Under the pieces are notes generated by a model, which was given only the letters and a program-made list of their open reading frames with translations, was not told the DNA's origin and made no database searches. Positions 1 to 9,145 of a stretch of 64,000 bases of DNA are shown piece after piece. Both the position numbers and the translations under genes were made by a program. The first letter of the stretch is position 1. The number at the start of each line of letters is the position of its first letter. This stretch comes from Amycolatopsis sp. GM8 (GTDB lineage Bacteria > Actinomycetota > Actinomycetes > Mycobacteriales > Pseudonocardiaceae), in NCBI RefSeq assembly GCF_021653975.1, contig NZ_JAJKFK010000004.1:804936-868935 (forward strand), written 5' to 3'.

Positions 1-121
1 GCCGCTCCGGCGGTACGCCACGGCCGCGCGTCACGTTCTCCAGGAACGGCATGACCTCGTCCGGCCCCTCCGGACCACCGAAGGACAGCCACAGCAACGC
101 GTCGTAACCCACGGCATCCAT
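1..121 (-). CDS. hemH: Ferrochelatase HemH, N-terminal fragment (runs off the window)
   Basis: This is the first 40 codons of a coproporphyrin/protoheme ferrochelatase, which inserts iron into the porphyrin ring at the end of heme synthesis. The visible N-terminus contains [20 protein letters not shown], which is typical of the family: a short strand followed by the GGPE turn. The ATG lies 2 bases after the fabI stop codon, so the gene is the third member of a fabG-fabI-hemH operon. Mycobacteria have the same order (fabG1-inhA-hemH). The rest of the gene, including the catalytic His and Glu, lies before base 1. Confidence 0.9.
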   Translation of the reverse strand, partial: MDAVGYDALLWLSFGGPEGPDEVMPFLENVTRGRGVPPER

Positions 122-123
122 TT

Positions 124-891
124 TCACATGCCGAGCGCGTGCACTCCGCCGTCGACCCAGATCATCGATCCGGTGGTGGCGGGCAGCCAGTCCGACAGCA
201 CCGCGCAGATCGACTTCGCGACGGCGGTCGGGTCCTCGGCCGCCCAGCCGAGCGGCGCCCGGTCGCCCCAGCCGCCTTCGAGCTCGCCGAACCCGGGGAT
301 CGACTTCGCGGCCATCGTCTTGACCGGGCCCGCCGACACCAGGTTGACCCGGATGCCCATCGGGCCGAGCTCGCGCGCCAGGTAGCGGTTGACCGACTCC
401 AGCGCGGCCTTCGCGACGCCCATCCAGTTGTAGGCGGGCCACGCGACGCGCGCGTCGAAGTCCAGGCCCACGATCGAGGATCCGCGCGACAGCAGCGGCA
501 GGCACGCCACCGCGAGCGACTTGAGGGAGTACGCCGACACCTGCACCGCGACCGACACGTCGTCCTTCGGCGCGTCCAGGAAGGGCGCGCCCAAGCAGGT
601 CTGCGGCGCGAACGCGATCGCGTGCAGCACCCCGTCGAGCCCGTCGACATGCTCGCGCACACGGTCGGCGAGGGTGTCCAGGTGCTCCTGGTTCTGCACG
701 TCCAGCTCGATCACCGGGGCGGGCTCGGGCAGCCGCTTGGCGATGCGCTCCACGAGCGACAGCCGGCCGAACCCGGTCAGTACGACCTTCGCGCCCTGTT
801 CCTGGGCGGCCTTCGCCGCGTGGAACGCGATGGAGGCGTCGGTGATGACACCGGTGATCAGCAGGCGCTTACCTTCGAGCAGTCCGGGCAA
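124..891 (-). CDS. fabI: Enoyl-ACP reductase FabI/InhA
   Basis: This 255-residue protein is an NADH-dependent enoyl-acyl carrier protein reductase. It carries out the last reduction in each cycle of fatty acid elongation in the cytoplasm. The dinucleotide-binding segment [10 protein letters not shown] is at about residues 14-23. The catalytic pair is seen in [14 protein letters not shown], with the Tyr and Lys seven residues apart as in InhA. The C-terminus ends in [12 protein letters not shown], the usual end of the family. The gene follows fabG by 37 bases and is followed almost directly by hemH. The strong InhA-like features make other short-chain dehydrogenase assignments unlikely. Confidence 0.95.
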   Translation of the reverse strand: MPGLLEGKRLLITGVITDASIAFHAAKAAQEQGAKVVLTGFGRLSLVERIAKRLPEPAPVIELDVQNQEHLDTLADRVREHVDGLDGVLHAIAFAPQTCLGAPFLDAPKDDVSVAVQVSAYSLKSLAVACLPLLSRGSSIVGLDFDARVAWPAYNWMGVAKAALESVNRYLARELGPMGIRVNLVSAGPVKTMAAKSIPGFGELEGGWGDRAPLGWAAEDPTAVAKSICAVLSDWLPATTGSMIWVDGGVHALGM

Positions 892-928
892 GACCAGTCC
901 TTTCTACGGTGGAAATGTGGTGGCCCAT

Positions 929-1714
<786 letters not shown>

Positions 1715-1884
1715 CTACCCCCGGGTAAGGGCGACCGGTGTCACACAGCGGCTCGCGCACACGGCAGCGACGGCCGAGCCACGGCTCCCCGGCTGGCGCT
1801 AAACCACGCCACCAATCAACACACCACCACCAAGGGCCAACCAGCAAACACGACGAGGCCCGCTGCCGCTTTCCGCCTCGCTAC

Positions 1885-2084
1885 CGGTGGTCGAGGGCAA
1901 GCTGTACGCCGGGTTCGCCACTGTCCGGACGATGCCCGGCGGTCCTCGGAGTCCTCGTCCTCCAGGACAGCGAGCTGCTCCGCGAGTCCTGTGGTCTCCA
2001 GCTAGATCGAGACCGCGGCGGGGACGTCGGCCTGCCAGAGCGCATCGATCTCGGAGCGGGCGGAATGTCGGTGTAGAGCGGCAT
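1885..2084 (-). pseudogene. Remnant of a baeRF-like (Rossmann/VLRF1-type) gene, 5' end only
   Basis: An ATG with an excellent ribosome binding site (GAGGAGGGG, 4 bases upstream) opens a frame starting MPLYTDIPPA. A one-base shift then gives SEIDALWQADVPAAVSI followed by TAG. Joined, this resembles the start of actinobacterial baeRF-family proteins, which typically begin with L-Y-T-D-I-P, then a helix, then VSIYLPT. The following bases no longer code for a family-like protein. A frameshift, an early stop and loss of the body mark it as a dead remnant. The family assignment rests on about 28 residues and is tentative. Confidence 0.4.
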
Positions 2085-2120
2085 GCGTCCCCTCCTCGGC
2101 GAGGTTCGGCGAAAACCGGG

Positions 2121-2490
2121 TCAGTCGGCAGGGTTCAGCGCCAAGCTGGCGACCGCCAGCGGGAGGAAGAAACAGCTGCCCAGCAAGAACTGGGGCGAGT
2201 AGTCGCCCACCCGGATATGGGTGTAAGCCGCGCACACGAAGAACAAGATGAGCCCGGCCGCGCGGACTCGCCGACCAGCGGCACCCCGGCGAGTCCGGCG
2301 ACAAGGCCCACCGCGCCCGCCGTCTTCAGCACACCGATGGGAAAGACCAGCCACGACTCCGGCACGCCGGCCTTCGCCAGCGCGGGCCGCAGCGTTGCCA
2401 TGATCGGCTTCCAGCGCGTCATCGAGGCGATCCCGGAAAGGTGTTCGCGGCGACGGCGGCGACCGTGACGACGAGGTAAGCGAAATACAC
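2121..2490 (-). pseudogene. DoxX-like membrane protein, broken by two frameshifts
   Basis: Three frames together give a small DoxX-type integral membrane protein. Frame one starts GTG at 2490 and reads YFAYLVVTVAAVAANTF. Near 2436 the reading shifts to a frame containing WLVFPIGVLKTAGAVGLVAG. Near 2262 it shifts again to AGLILFFVCAAYTHIRVGD and a hydrophobic C-terminus ending in LNPAD. Each join needs one extra base, so two separate one-base losses (or sequence errors) are implied. DoxX-like proteins are small four-helix membrane proteins linked to redox stress. The baeRF-like remnant starts 37 bases downstream on the same strand. Confidence 0.65.
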
Positions 2491-2554
2491 GAGTCTCTCG
2501 ATTCTCGATGGTCGACCTGTTGGACCGGACACCGTTCTGCGGCCGACACCAGTC

Positions 2555-2577
2555 GATCATATGGAAATCATATAATC
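2555..2577. promoter_or_regulatory. Imperfect palindrome and AT-rich promoter region before the DUF385 gene
   Basis: GATCATATG, five bases, then CATATAATC form an inverted repeat with one mismatch in nine. TATAAT (2571-2576) inside it is a perfect -10 hexamer on the plus strand, about 53 bases before the start at 2629. A further GGTATCATATC follows at 2585-2595. No clear -35 box was seen. The related site before the marR gene suggests MarR control of both genes. Confidence 0.5.
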
Positions 2578-2628
2578 TGTGACTGGTATCATATCGTAGC
2601 CAGTGGAAACCGGGGCTACGCTGCGGTC

Positions 2629-3087
2629 ATGGCTGAGGAAACGTCGAAGGCGCGGAGCTACCGTCGAACCGTCAACAGGATCAACAAGGTGATCACCGGC
2701 CTGCAGCGGCTCGGGATCGCGTTCGGCCCGATGCAGCTGCTCACCGTCCCCGGGCGGCGCAGCGGCAAGCCCCGCACGTTCCCGATCGCCGTGCTCCCGC
2801 TGACCGGCGGCCGGTACATCGTGCAGGCGTTCCAGAACGCGGCATGGGTCGCCAACGCGCGTGCCGCGGACACGGCCACCCTGACCCGGGGGCGGCGCAC
2901 CTCCACGGTGCGGCTGGTCGAGGTGCCGGTCGAGGAACGCCGCCCGCTGTTGCGCGAGGTGGTGGAAACGCAGCCGTCGAGCGCCGCCGAACGTTACGTC
3001 ACCAACGGTTTGGCCGATGCGCCGACGCCAGAGGCCGTGGCCGCCGCGGCGGACCGGATCGCCGTCTTCCGCGTCGAGGCTGTCTGA
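2629..3087 (+). CDS. Nitroreductase/deazaflavin-dependent oxidoreductase family (DUF385, Ddn-like)
   Basis: This 152-residue protein belongs to the F420H2-binding split beta-barrel family that includes mycobacterial Ddn. The family signature is visible: LTVPGRRSGKPRTFPIAVLP, where the T-x-GRKSG-x-R type segment contacts the F420 phosphates, followed by GRYIVQAF and NAAWVANARA, the equivalent of the G-W-x-x-N-x-R-A-x segment. The substrate cannot be told from sequence. It lies alone behind an AT-rich, palindrome-bearing promoter and faces a marR gene convergently at 3336. A second family member sits at 21512-21979. Confidence 0.8.
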   Translation: MAEETSKARSYRRTVNRINKVITGLQRLGIAFGPMQLLTVPGRRSGKPRTFPIAVLPLTGGRYIVQAFQNAAWVANARAADTATLTRGRRTSTVRLVEVPVEERRPLLREVVETQPSSAAERYVTNGLADAPTPEAVAAAADRIAVFRVEAV

Positions 3088-3335
3088 CGCGGACTGGTTC
3101 GACGTCCGGTCGCGGCCGGCGTAGGGCCGGCCTCGTCGAAGCCGTCGCCGGCTCGCTACCTCCATCACGTCGGCGAGGTACGAGCCGCTCCCGGCTCGAA
3201 ACGGTCGTCGGCGAGCTCATCGAGCGGGAGGGGCGGCCGGTGCACTGCGCGACGCCCGCACCGTCGTCGACGTGTACATGATCGTCGGATCGGTCGCGGC
3301 CGTCATCCGTACCTGGGCCGGAGACTGGCGGCGCC

Positions 3336-3821
3336 TCAGCCGGCGGCCAGTCTTCCCGTGGCGTCGCTCCCGGCGGCCGCGGCACGGCGCAGAAAGTCGG
3401 CCAGCAGTTCGAGTTCGGCTTCGCTGTAGCCCGCGCAGATTTCGTCCATCAGGCTGTTCATTCCCGCGTACTGCCGCAACAGTTCCCCGTTGCGTTCGCG
3501 GACCGGCGTGACGAGGACGGCGCGCCGGTCGGCCTGGTCCCGTTCCCGGACCACCCAACCGCCCCGCTCGAGGCGGTCGAGGATTCCGGTCATCGTGGCG
3601 GGATGCAGCCCCGCGCGCTGCGCGATCGCGCTCGGACTGAGCGGGCCGTGCCGGTTCACCAGGTCGAGGCAGTCGAGGTCGACGTCTTTGAGGTCCACCC
3701 GGGCACCCACCCGGTGGTTCAACAGGGCCAGCTGCACGCGCAGATCCCGGAGCGACTCCTTGACGGCAGCGGCCAACCGCCGTCGCCGTCGCGCCTGCCC
3801 GACCTCCGGCTTCGACCTCAC
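3336..3821 (-). CDS. MarR family transcriptional regulator
   Basis: This is a 161-residue winged helix-turn-helix repressor. The recognition region is LSPSAIAQRAGLHPATMTGI, followed by the wing DRRAVLVTPVRERN. The Arg/Asp-rich wing DQADRRAVLV is typical of MarR. GTG at 3821 is chosen because GAGGAG lies 7 bases upstream. The earlier in-frame starts at 3851 and 3842 would put that binding site inside the gene. TATAAT lies at 3854-3859 on this strand and a palindrome overlaps the likely transcript start, so autorepression is likely. The ligand is unknown. Confidence 0.85.
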   Translation of the reverse strand: MRSKPEVGQARRRRRLAAAVKESLRDLRVQLALLNHRVGARVDLKDVDLDCLDLVNRHGPLSPSAIAQRAGLHPATMTGILDRLERGGWVVRERDQADRRAVLVTPVRERNGELLRQYAGMNSLMDEICAGYSEAELELLADFLRRAAAAGSDATGRLAAG

Positions 3822-3834
3822 TCGTTCTTCTCCT

Positions 3835-3859
3835 CGTATCATACGGATCACCGATTATA
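3835..3859 (-). promoter_or_regulatory. marR promoter (-10 TATAAT) with palindromic operator
   Basis: Read on the minus strand, TATAAT occupies 3859-3854. About ten bases downstream lies CGTAT-G-ATACG (3845-3835), a perfect palindrome around one central base, just before the ribosome binding site. The same GTATCATA core recurs at 2586-2593 before the F420-family gene. This geometry fits an autoregulated MarR repressor. No convincing -35 box was found. Confidence 0.6.
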
Positions 3860-4225
3860 CGGGAGCACCCCTCAGCCCAGGTCGATCGGACGGATCTCCT
3901 TGTCTCTCATGAGATTCCGGTCCCCTCGCCTTTCCCGAGGCTGCCGGCAGCACGACCGTGGAGCACCACGTCGACTCCGTCGAGCGGCGACCAGGCCCGC
4001 ACCAGCCTTCGAGTCCACTGTGTACAGGTCGGGTCCGGCGCTCCGGCTGAGGATCCACACATGCTCGAACTCTTCGGCGCGGCAGTTCAAGTTCGGGTCG
4101 CTGGCGACGAGGTCCTCGTGAAGTCGGCGGCGGCCGCAGCGCGCCCCCGCCGTCCGTCGATCGGTGGACGGCGGTGTAGACGACCGGTCGACGCGGATGA
4201 CCGCGCCGGCCGCGATGCTTTCGGC
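3860..4225. other. Intergenic stretch with no confident gene
   Basis: After the marR promoter no frame here has a convincing start, binding site and family similarity together. One minus-strand frame (about 3990-4130) has codon use that looks fairly natural and includes NCRAEEFEHVWILSRSAG, but it lacks a ribosome binding site and would overlap the next gene. It may be a decayed gene. Nothing else is seen. Confidence 0.4.
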
Positions 4226-4675
4226 ATGAAACATCTCAAGGACGACGAACTGGTTCCCACGCTGTCAACCGAACTCGGTCAGGAACTGCGCGCCGCCGTG
4301 TACGCCAGGGTCAACACGGCACTGAGCCCGGCCCGGATGCTGTCCCCGCTGGGCAATTATTTCATCGCCCGGCCGGCGGCGCGGGCCGCCGCGCAGCGGA
4401 TCACCGAACGCACGGACGTGCCACTGGACGCGGCGATGATCCTCGGCATCACGACGGACGCGCTGCACGTCTGGCGCGCCGACCCGATGCTGAATCGGGT
4501 CGGCGAGCACGCCGGTCAGGTCTCGCTGGACCGCATCAGCGACATCACGGTGGCCCCGGGGCGGAGCTGGCAACAGGTCACGATCGTCCTGGCCGAGGGC
4601 GAGAAGATCGAGGTCGAAGGGCGAGGAGCGGCGCACGCGCTGGCCGCCGCGTACCGGGAGCGCCGCGCCGGCTGA
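4226..4675 (+). CDS. Hypothetical protein, possible PH/GRAM-like fold
   Basis: This predicted soluble protein has 149 residues and no signal peptide. The first half has an alanine-rich helix (ARAAAQRITERT). The second half reads as alternating strands: ALHVWRADP, VSLDRISDITV and WQQVTIVLAEGEKIEVEG, ending in the helix AHALAAAYRERR. This strand pattern followed by a C-terminal helix is like small bacterial PH or GRAM-like domains, which is inference only. ATG at 4226 is chosen because upstream residues in the same frame show no order. It stands alone on the plus strand. Confidence 0.65.
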   Translation: MKHLKDDELVPTLSTELGQELRAAVYARVNTALSPARMLSPLGNYFIARPAARAAAQRITERTDVPLDAAMILGITTDALHVWRADPMLNRVGEHAGQVSLDRISDITVAPGRSWQQVTIVLAEGEKIEVEGRGAAHALAAAYRERRAG

Positions 4676-4985
4676 TCCGCACACACGCCTGCCGGCGTGC
4701 CGGGCTCTGCCCGGCACGCCGGACGAGATCCGCGGCAGCGGGCGGTGTCCGATTCAATCGCGTCCATTGCGGCGAGAGTTCGGGTGACGCCCCTTCGCCG
4801 AGACCATCGAGCGACGTGCCGACGAGCGCGCCGCGTCTGAGGCAACTTCTCTGCGGAGGAGCATTCGTCCAAACATTGGCGGCGCGTCGTTCGGGCGGCG
4901 AGCCGTTCGGACAGCCCAGGTCCGGTCGGTGGACAGCTGACGACCATTCCCGTCAGCGTTTGATCGCCGCCGCCGGGATCGGCGC

Positions 4986-5168
4986 TGGGTACTGCGCAGC
5001 CCGGGCAACATCTCCAGCGCGGCGACGCCGCACAACACCAAGGTGGGCGTGCCGACGATCGTCTCTCCGGCCGAACTCCAGGAGTTCGCGGGTGAACACT
5101 ATCCCGCTTACTGGGCGGGCCAGCAGCGTTCGTGGTGTCCGGGTTTCGCTGTCTGGTCTCCTTTGTAG
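4986..5168 (+). pseudogene. Possible 3' remnant of an unidentified gene
   Basis: One plus frame without a start codon reads HNTKVGVPTIVSPAELQEFA followed by GEHYPAYWAGQQ, then loses any protein-like pattern and stops at 5166. The segment looks like the end of a secreted or membrane protein from actinobacteria in which a 'PAYWAG' motif is common. There is no start codon or ribosome binding site. The rest of 4676-5171 holds nothing recognisable. Confidence 0.25.
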
Positions 5169-5171
5169 TGT

Positions 5172-5642
5172 GTGGTGGTGTTCCGCATCCTCTTCTACCG
5201 GCCGGAGATTCCGCCCAACACCGGGAATGCGATCCGGCTGTCCGCGAACACCGGGGTCGAGTTGCATCTGGTCGAGCCGCTCGGGTTCGCGTTCGAGGAC
5301 AAGCATCTGCGGCGCGCGGGGCTGGATTACCATGATCTCGCGCATGTCCGGGTGCATGCCGATCTCACCGCCGCGTGGGCCGCGCTGCTGCCGGCCAACG
5401 TGTACGCGTTCACAGCGCGTGCCGAGCACCGGTACACCGATGTCGCCTACCAGGCCGGGGACGTGCTGATGTTCGGCCCTGAATCGGTCGGGCTGCCCGA
5501 CGATGTCCTCGCGGCACCGGAGATCACCGACCGGGTGCGGCTGCCGATGCGCCCCGGATCACGGTCGCTGAACCTGGCGAACACCGCGTCGATCGCGATC
5601 TACGAGGCCTGGCGCCAGCACGATTTCCAGTTCGGCGCCTAG
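5172..5642 (+). CDS. trmL: tRNA (cytidine/uridine-34 2'-O)-methyltransferase TrmL
   Basis: This is a 156-residue SPOUT-fold methyltransferase that methylates the ribose of the wobble base in certain leucine tRNAs with S-adenosylmethionine. Family marks are FYRPEIPPNTGNAIRL at the N-terminus, LMFGPESVGLP in the middle, and RSLNLANTASIAIYEAWRQ in the C-terminal knot. The length is normal. The start lies in a run of GTG codons (5172, 5175, 5178), so the exact first residue is uncertain by two codons. The gene stands alone. Confidence 0.93.
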   Translation: MVVFRILFYRPEIPPNTGNAIRLSANTGVELHLVEPLGFAFEDKHLRRAGLDYHDLAHVRVHADLTAAWAALLPANVYAFTARAEHRYTDVAYQAGDVLMFGPESVGLPDDVLAAPEITDRVRLPMRPGSRSLNLANTASIAIYEAWRQHDFQFGA

Positions 5643-5737
5643 CGTGCCCCGCGACGGCGGGCAGTCTTCGCGCACGATCGGGCCGCTTCGCGCGGCAGGC
5701 GCGCCGGGGTACGTTGGCAGGCCACTACTTTCGCACC

Positions 5738-6067
5738 ATGAGTGCGGGTGACGGCGAGAAGTACGACGGTCCGGTGACCGTGATCGGGTTGTTCCCGGTC
5801 GCGGCAGGCCGGCAGGACGAGCTGGTGGACGCGATCAACGCGACCGCGGAGATCATGCGTGCCCGGCCGGGGTTTCTCGGGTCGGCGGTGTACGCCGGCC
5901 TCGACGGCACTCGCGTGATCAACTACTCGCGGTGGGACAGCGTCACGAGCCTCGAAGCCGCCCAGCGTGACCCCGTGGGGATCGAGCATGCGCGGCGGAT
6001 GTTCGAGATCGCCAAACCCGACCCGACAGTGTGCGTTCTGCGGGCCGAGCATTTCCCGTCGGCGTAA
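5738..6067 (+). CDS. Antibiotic biosynthesis monooxygenase (ABM) domain protein
   Basis: This protein of 109 residues has a single dimeric alpha/beta-barrel (ferredoxin-like) domain. It has the typical order VTVIGLFPVAAGRQDELVDA, then the helix-strand pair RPGFLGSAVYAGLDGTRVI, then the WDSVTSLEAA segment. Such domains are found in small quinone monooxygenases and in stress or heme-degrading proteins, and the substrate is not predictable. ATG at 5738 is preferred over an in-frame TTG at 5714. The gene ends 6 bases from the convergent VWA gene. Confidence 0.75.
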   Translation: MSAGDGEKYDGPVTVIGLFPVAAGRQDELVDAINATAEIMRARPGFLGSAVYAGLDGTRVINYSRWDSVTSLEAAQRDPVGIEHARRMFEIAKPDPTVCVLRAEHFPSA

Positions 6068-6073
6068 CCGCGG

Positions 6074-7054
6074 TCAGGGCAGCCGTTGCCCGATGAACAG
6101 CGCGCTGCCCGCCGCCGCGATGAGGCTCAGGGTGCCGAGCACCACCCAGGGCCGGCTGGCGTCGGCCTCCTTCGTCTCGTAGCCGATCTGCTCGCCGAGG
6201 TCCGCATAGACCGCCTTGAGCTGTTCCGCCGACCCCGCCTGGTAGAACTCCCCGCCGGACAGCCGGGCGACCTCCTGCAACGACCCGTCGTCGACGTCGA
6301 CCGGGACCTCGCGGCCGTCGATGGTGACCGTGCCGTGGTTGGTACCGAAGGAAATCGTGGAGATCGGGACCTGCTCCTTCTTCGCCTCCTCCGCCGCGGT
6401 GAACGCGCCGCGCGGGGCGTAGAGGTCCTCGGGCACCGTCTGCTTCCCGTCGCTCATCAGCACGATCCGCGCGGGCGGCGGCCCCTCCGCGCCGCCGACG
6501 ACGGCCGAGAAGCCCGAAACCGCTTGCAGCGCCGCGAAAATCCCCTCACCGGTCGCCGTCGACTGGGCCAGTTTGAGGTTGCCGATCGCGTTGGCCACGC
6601 TCTGCCGCTCGGTGGTCGGCGCGACGAGCACCGTCGCGGTACCGGCGAACGACACCAGCCCCAGGTTGATGCCCGGGGTGAGCCCCTCCGTGAACTGCGT
6701 CGCCGCGTCCTGCGCCGCCTTGATGCGCGTCGGCTTGACGTCGGTCGCCTCCATCGACAGCGAAACGTCGATCACCAGCATCACGGTCGCCCGGTTACGC
6801 GGCACCTTCTGCTCGGCGGTCGGGCCCGCGAGCGCGACCGTCAACAGCAACAGTGCCACGATCATCAGCACCGCCGGCACATGCCGCGGCCAGCCCTGCG
6901 ACCGCGGCGCCACCTTCTCCAGCAGCTCCAGGTTGGAGAACCGCATCGTGCGCTTGCGCCGCGCCCGCAGCGCGAGCACATAGCCCACCGTGACGGCGAC
7001 GACCACGAACAGCAGCAGGAACCACCATGGCGCGCTGAACCCGCCGAGACTCAC
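6074..7054 (-). CDS. VWA-domain membrane protein (BatA-like)
   Basis: This 326-residue protein begins with a membrane helix (about residues 8-29), has a second one at about 60-77 and a third at the C-terminus (about 303-322). Between them is a von Willebrand factor A domain. Its metal-ion-dependent adhesion site is intact: DVSLS at about residues 95-99, then a TATGEG loop and a later MSDGKQT. The protein likely acts with the MoxR ATPase and DUF58 protein encoded just upstream as a chaperone-like module for envelope or metalloprotein assembly. Its start overlaps the DUF58 stop by 4 bases (ATGA). It is the last gene of that operon. Confidence 0.9.
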   Translation of the reverse strand: MSLGGFSAPWWFLLLFVVVAVTVGYVLALRARRKRTMRFSNLELLEKVAPRSQGWPRHVPAVLMIVALLLLTVALAGPTAEQKVPRNRATVMLVIDVSLSMEATDVKPTRIKAAQDAATQFTEGLTPGINLGLVSFAGTATVLVAPTTERQSVANAIGNLKLAQSTATGEGIFAALQAVSGFSAVVGGAEGPPPARIVLMSDGKQTVPEDLYAPRGAFTAAEEAKKEQVPISTISFGTNHGTVTIDGREVPVDVDDGSLQEVARLSGGEFYQAGSAEQLKAVYADLGEQIGYETKEADASRPWVVLGTLSLIAAAGSALFIGQRLP

Positions 7055-8001
7055 GCGGCTCCCCCCGACCAGCGTCGTTTGCGGGCGACGACGAATCGGA
7101 CGGTGTCGGCGATCCAGTCGGAATCCGTGCGCAGCACCAGATGCGCCGCCCCGGCCTGCCGCAGCGCCCGCGCCACCTCGTCACGGTGCGCCTGCGCGGC
7201 GGCGGCGAACTCGCGCCGCAGCAACGCCGACGCGTGCACCTCGCGCTGCCGTCCCGTCTCCGGGTCGGCCAGCACGATCGTGCCGACCTCCGGCAGGTCC
7301 ACGTCCCGCGGGTCGATCACCTCGACCGCCATCAGCTCGTGCCGCGCCGACAGTCCGCGCAGCGGCCGCTGCCAGTCCAGCCCGCCCAGGAAGTCCGACA
7401 CCACCACGGCCAGCCCGCGCCGCCGCGGCGGGCGCCGCAGCTGTTCCAAAATCGCCGCGAGGTCACCCCGGGTGCCTTCCTCGGCGCGCGGCATCTCGGC
7501 GAACCTGCGCAGCAGCCCACGCGCGTGCGCCCGGCCGCCGCGAGCCGGCACCCGGACGGTTTCGGCACCGTTGGACAGCACCGCGCCCAGCCGGTTCCCG
7601 CCGCCACCGGTGAGGTACGCGATGGCCGCGACGGCGCACAGCGCCAGGTCTCGCTTCTCGCACAACGCCGTACCGAAATCGAGGCTCGCCGACAGGTCCG
7701 CGGCCACCCAGGTCTCAAGTTCGCGGTCGGCCACCGTCTCGCGGATGTGCGGCACCGTCGTGCGCGCCGTGACGGCCCAGTCCATCCGGCGGACGTCGTC
7801 ACCGGGCTGGTACGGCCGCGCCTCCCCCGGCTCCGAACCGGGCCCCGGCACGAGACCTAGGTGGTTGCCCTGCAACAACCCGTCCAGCCGGCGCCGCACG
7901 TCCAGCTCCAACGTGCGCAGGCCCGCCTCCAGCCGGTCGCCGCGCAGGATCGGCGGCGCCCACGCGGGCCGGTTCTCAGCGCCTGATGCTCCGCCTGCCA
8001 C
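7051..8001 (-). CDS. DUF58 domain protein
   Basis: The 316-residue protein carries the DUF58 core YQPGDDVRRMDWAVTART, the hallmark R-x-Y-x-x-GD-x-x-R-x-I/M-D-W motif, at about residues 75-95. A VWA-like half follows. GTG at 8001 is chosen because it overlaps the moxR stop (TAGTG), showing translational coupling; the same frame is open far upstream, but only antisense to or inside moxR. DUF58 proteins accompany MoxR ATPases and VWA proteins in a conserved but poorly characterised module. The cytoplasmic or membrane-side role is inferred from that context. Confidence 0.88.
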   Translation of the reverse strand: MAGGASGAENRPAWAPPILRGDRLEAGLRTLELDVRRRLDGLLQGNHLGLVPGPGSEPGEARPYQPGDDVRRMDWAVTARTTVPHIRETVADRELETWVAADLSASLDFGTALCEKRDLALCAVAAIAYLTGGGGNRLGAVLSNGAETVRVPARGGRAHARGLLRRFAEMPRAEEGTRGDLAAILEQLRRPPRRRGLAVVVSDFLGGLDWQRPLRGLSARHELMAVEVIDPRDVDLPEVGTIVLADPETGRQREVHASALLRREFAAAAQAHRDEVARALRQAGAAHLVLRTDSDWIADTVRFVVARKRRWSGGAA

Positions 8002-9062
8002 TAGTACCCCGCGGCGCCCACGGGCTGGCCCGGCCCGGGCGCCGGGCGGGCCGAGACCTGCGGCAGCGGCACGGTCTGCAGCACCCGGTTGACGATGTGG
8101 TCCAGCGGCACCGCGTCGGCGAGCGCGTCGTAGGACAGCACGAGCCGGTGCCGCAGCACATCCGGCACGACGTCGACGACGTCCTGCGGCAGCACGTAAT
8201 CCCGGCCGCGGACGAGCGCGAGCGCCCGCGCGGCGGCGATGATGCCGAGGCTCGCGCGCGGCGAGGCGCCGTAGGACACCCAGCCCGCGACGTCGGTCAG
8301 GCCGTGCTCGGCGGGGGTGCGGGTGGTCAGCACCAGCCGCACCACGTAGTCGACGAGCGCGTGGTGCACGAACACCTTCGAGGCCACGCCCTGCAACCGG
8401 ACCAGCTCGGCCGGGCTGAGCACCTCGTGCGGTTCGGGCGGCTCGACGCCCATCCGGTAGATGATCTCGCGTTCTTCCTCGGCCGTCGGATAGTCGACGA
8501 CGATCTTGAACAGGAACCGGTCGCGCTGCGCTTCCGGCAGCGGGTAGACACCCTCGTTCTCGATCGGGTTCTGGGTGGCGAGCACGAGGAACGGGTCGGG
8601 CATCGGGAAGGTCTTGCCGCCGATGGACACGTGCCGCTCGGCCATCACCTCGAGCATCGCGGACTGCACCTTCGCGGGCGCCCGGTTGATCTCGTCGGCC
8701 AGCACGAAGTTCGCCACCACTGGACCGAGCTCGACGTCGAACCGCTCGCTGCCCTGACGGTAGATCCGGGTGCCGAGGATGTCGGCCGGGACCAGGTCGG
8801 GGGTGAACTGTACCCGCGAGAACGTGCCGCCGACGACCCGCGCGATCGTCTCCACGGCGAGGGTCTTGGCGACCCCGGGCACGCCTTCCAGCAGCAGGTG
8901 CCCCTTCGCGAGCAGGCCCACCAGCAGCCGTTCGACCAGCCTGTCCTGCCCGACGATCACCCGCTTGACCTCGAACACGGTGCGTTCGAGCAACTGGCCG
9001 TCCCGGGCCGGTGGCACGGCCTGCTGGCCGTTCGCGGGTTCGGCATAGCCGGACTCGGACAC
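8001..9062 (-). CDS. MoxR-family AAA+ ATPase
   Basis: This 353-residue ATPase has Walker A GVPGVAKT, Walker B FVLADEINR, and a sensor-1 segment in LVLATQNPIENEGVYPLPEA, which is diagnostic of MoxR. The C-terminal lid contains GASPRASLGIIAAARALA. GTG at 9062 is chosen because GGAGG lies 5 bases before it; an upstream in-frame start would extend into sequence with no family likeness. MoxR proteins are thought to act as chaperones that load cofactors or assemble complexes with VWA partners, here the products of the next two genes. Confidence 0.93.
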   Translation of the reverse strand: MSESGYAEPANGQQAVPPARDGQLLERTVFEVKRVIVGQDRLVERLLVGLLAKGHLLLEGVPGVAKTLAVETIARVVGGTFSRVQFTPDLVPADILGTRIYRQGSERFDVELGPVVANFVLADEINRAPAKVQSAMLEVMAERHVSIGGKTFPMPDPFLVLATQNPIENEGVYPLPEAQRDRFLFKIVVDYPTAEEEREIIYRMGVEPPEPHEVLSPAELVRLQGVASKVFVHHALVDYVVRLVLTTRTPAEHGLTDVAGWVSYGASPRASLGIIAAARALALVRGRDYVLPQDVVDVVPDVLRHRLVLSYDALADAVPLDHIVNRVLQTVPLPQVSARPAPGPGQPVGAAGY

Positions 9063-9145
9063 GGTTCCCTCCTCGATCACGTTCGCCTCTCCGCCTGCGA
9101 CCGTATCGCGAGTCAACCGGACGGCCGGTGTGAGGGCTGTGAGCT

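Noticed and set aside
3872-4234. Minus-strand frame with partly natural-looking residues (EEFEHVWILS)
   Set aside because: There is no ribosome binding site, it overlaps the start of the plus-strand gene at 4226, and no family is recognised. It may be a remnant but cannot be supported.
6086-8092. Long plus-strand open frame antisense to the VWA and DUF58 genes
   Set aside because: The minus-strand genes have clear domains, coupling and binding sites. The plus frame is low-complexity and Arg-rich.
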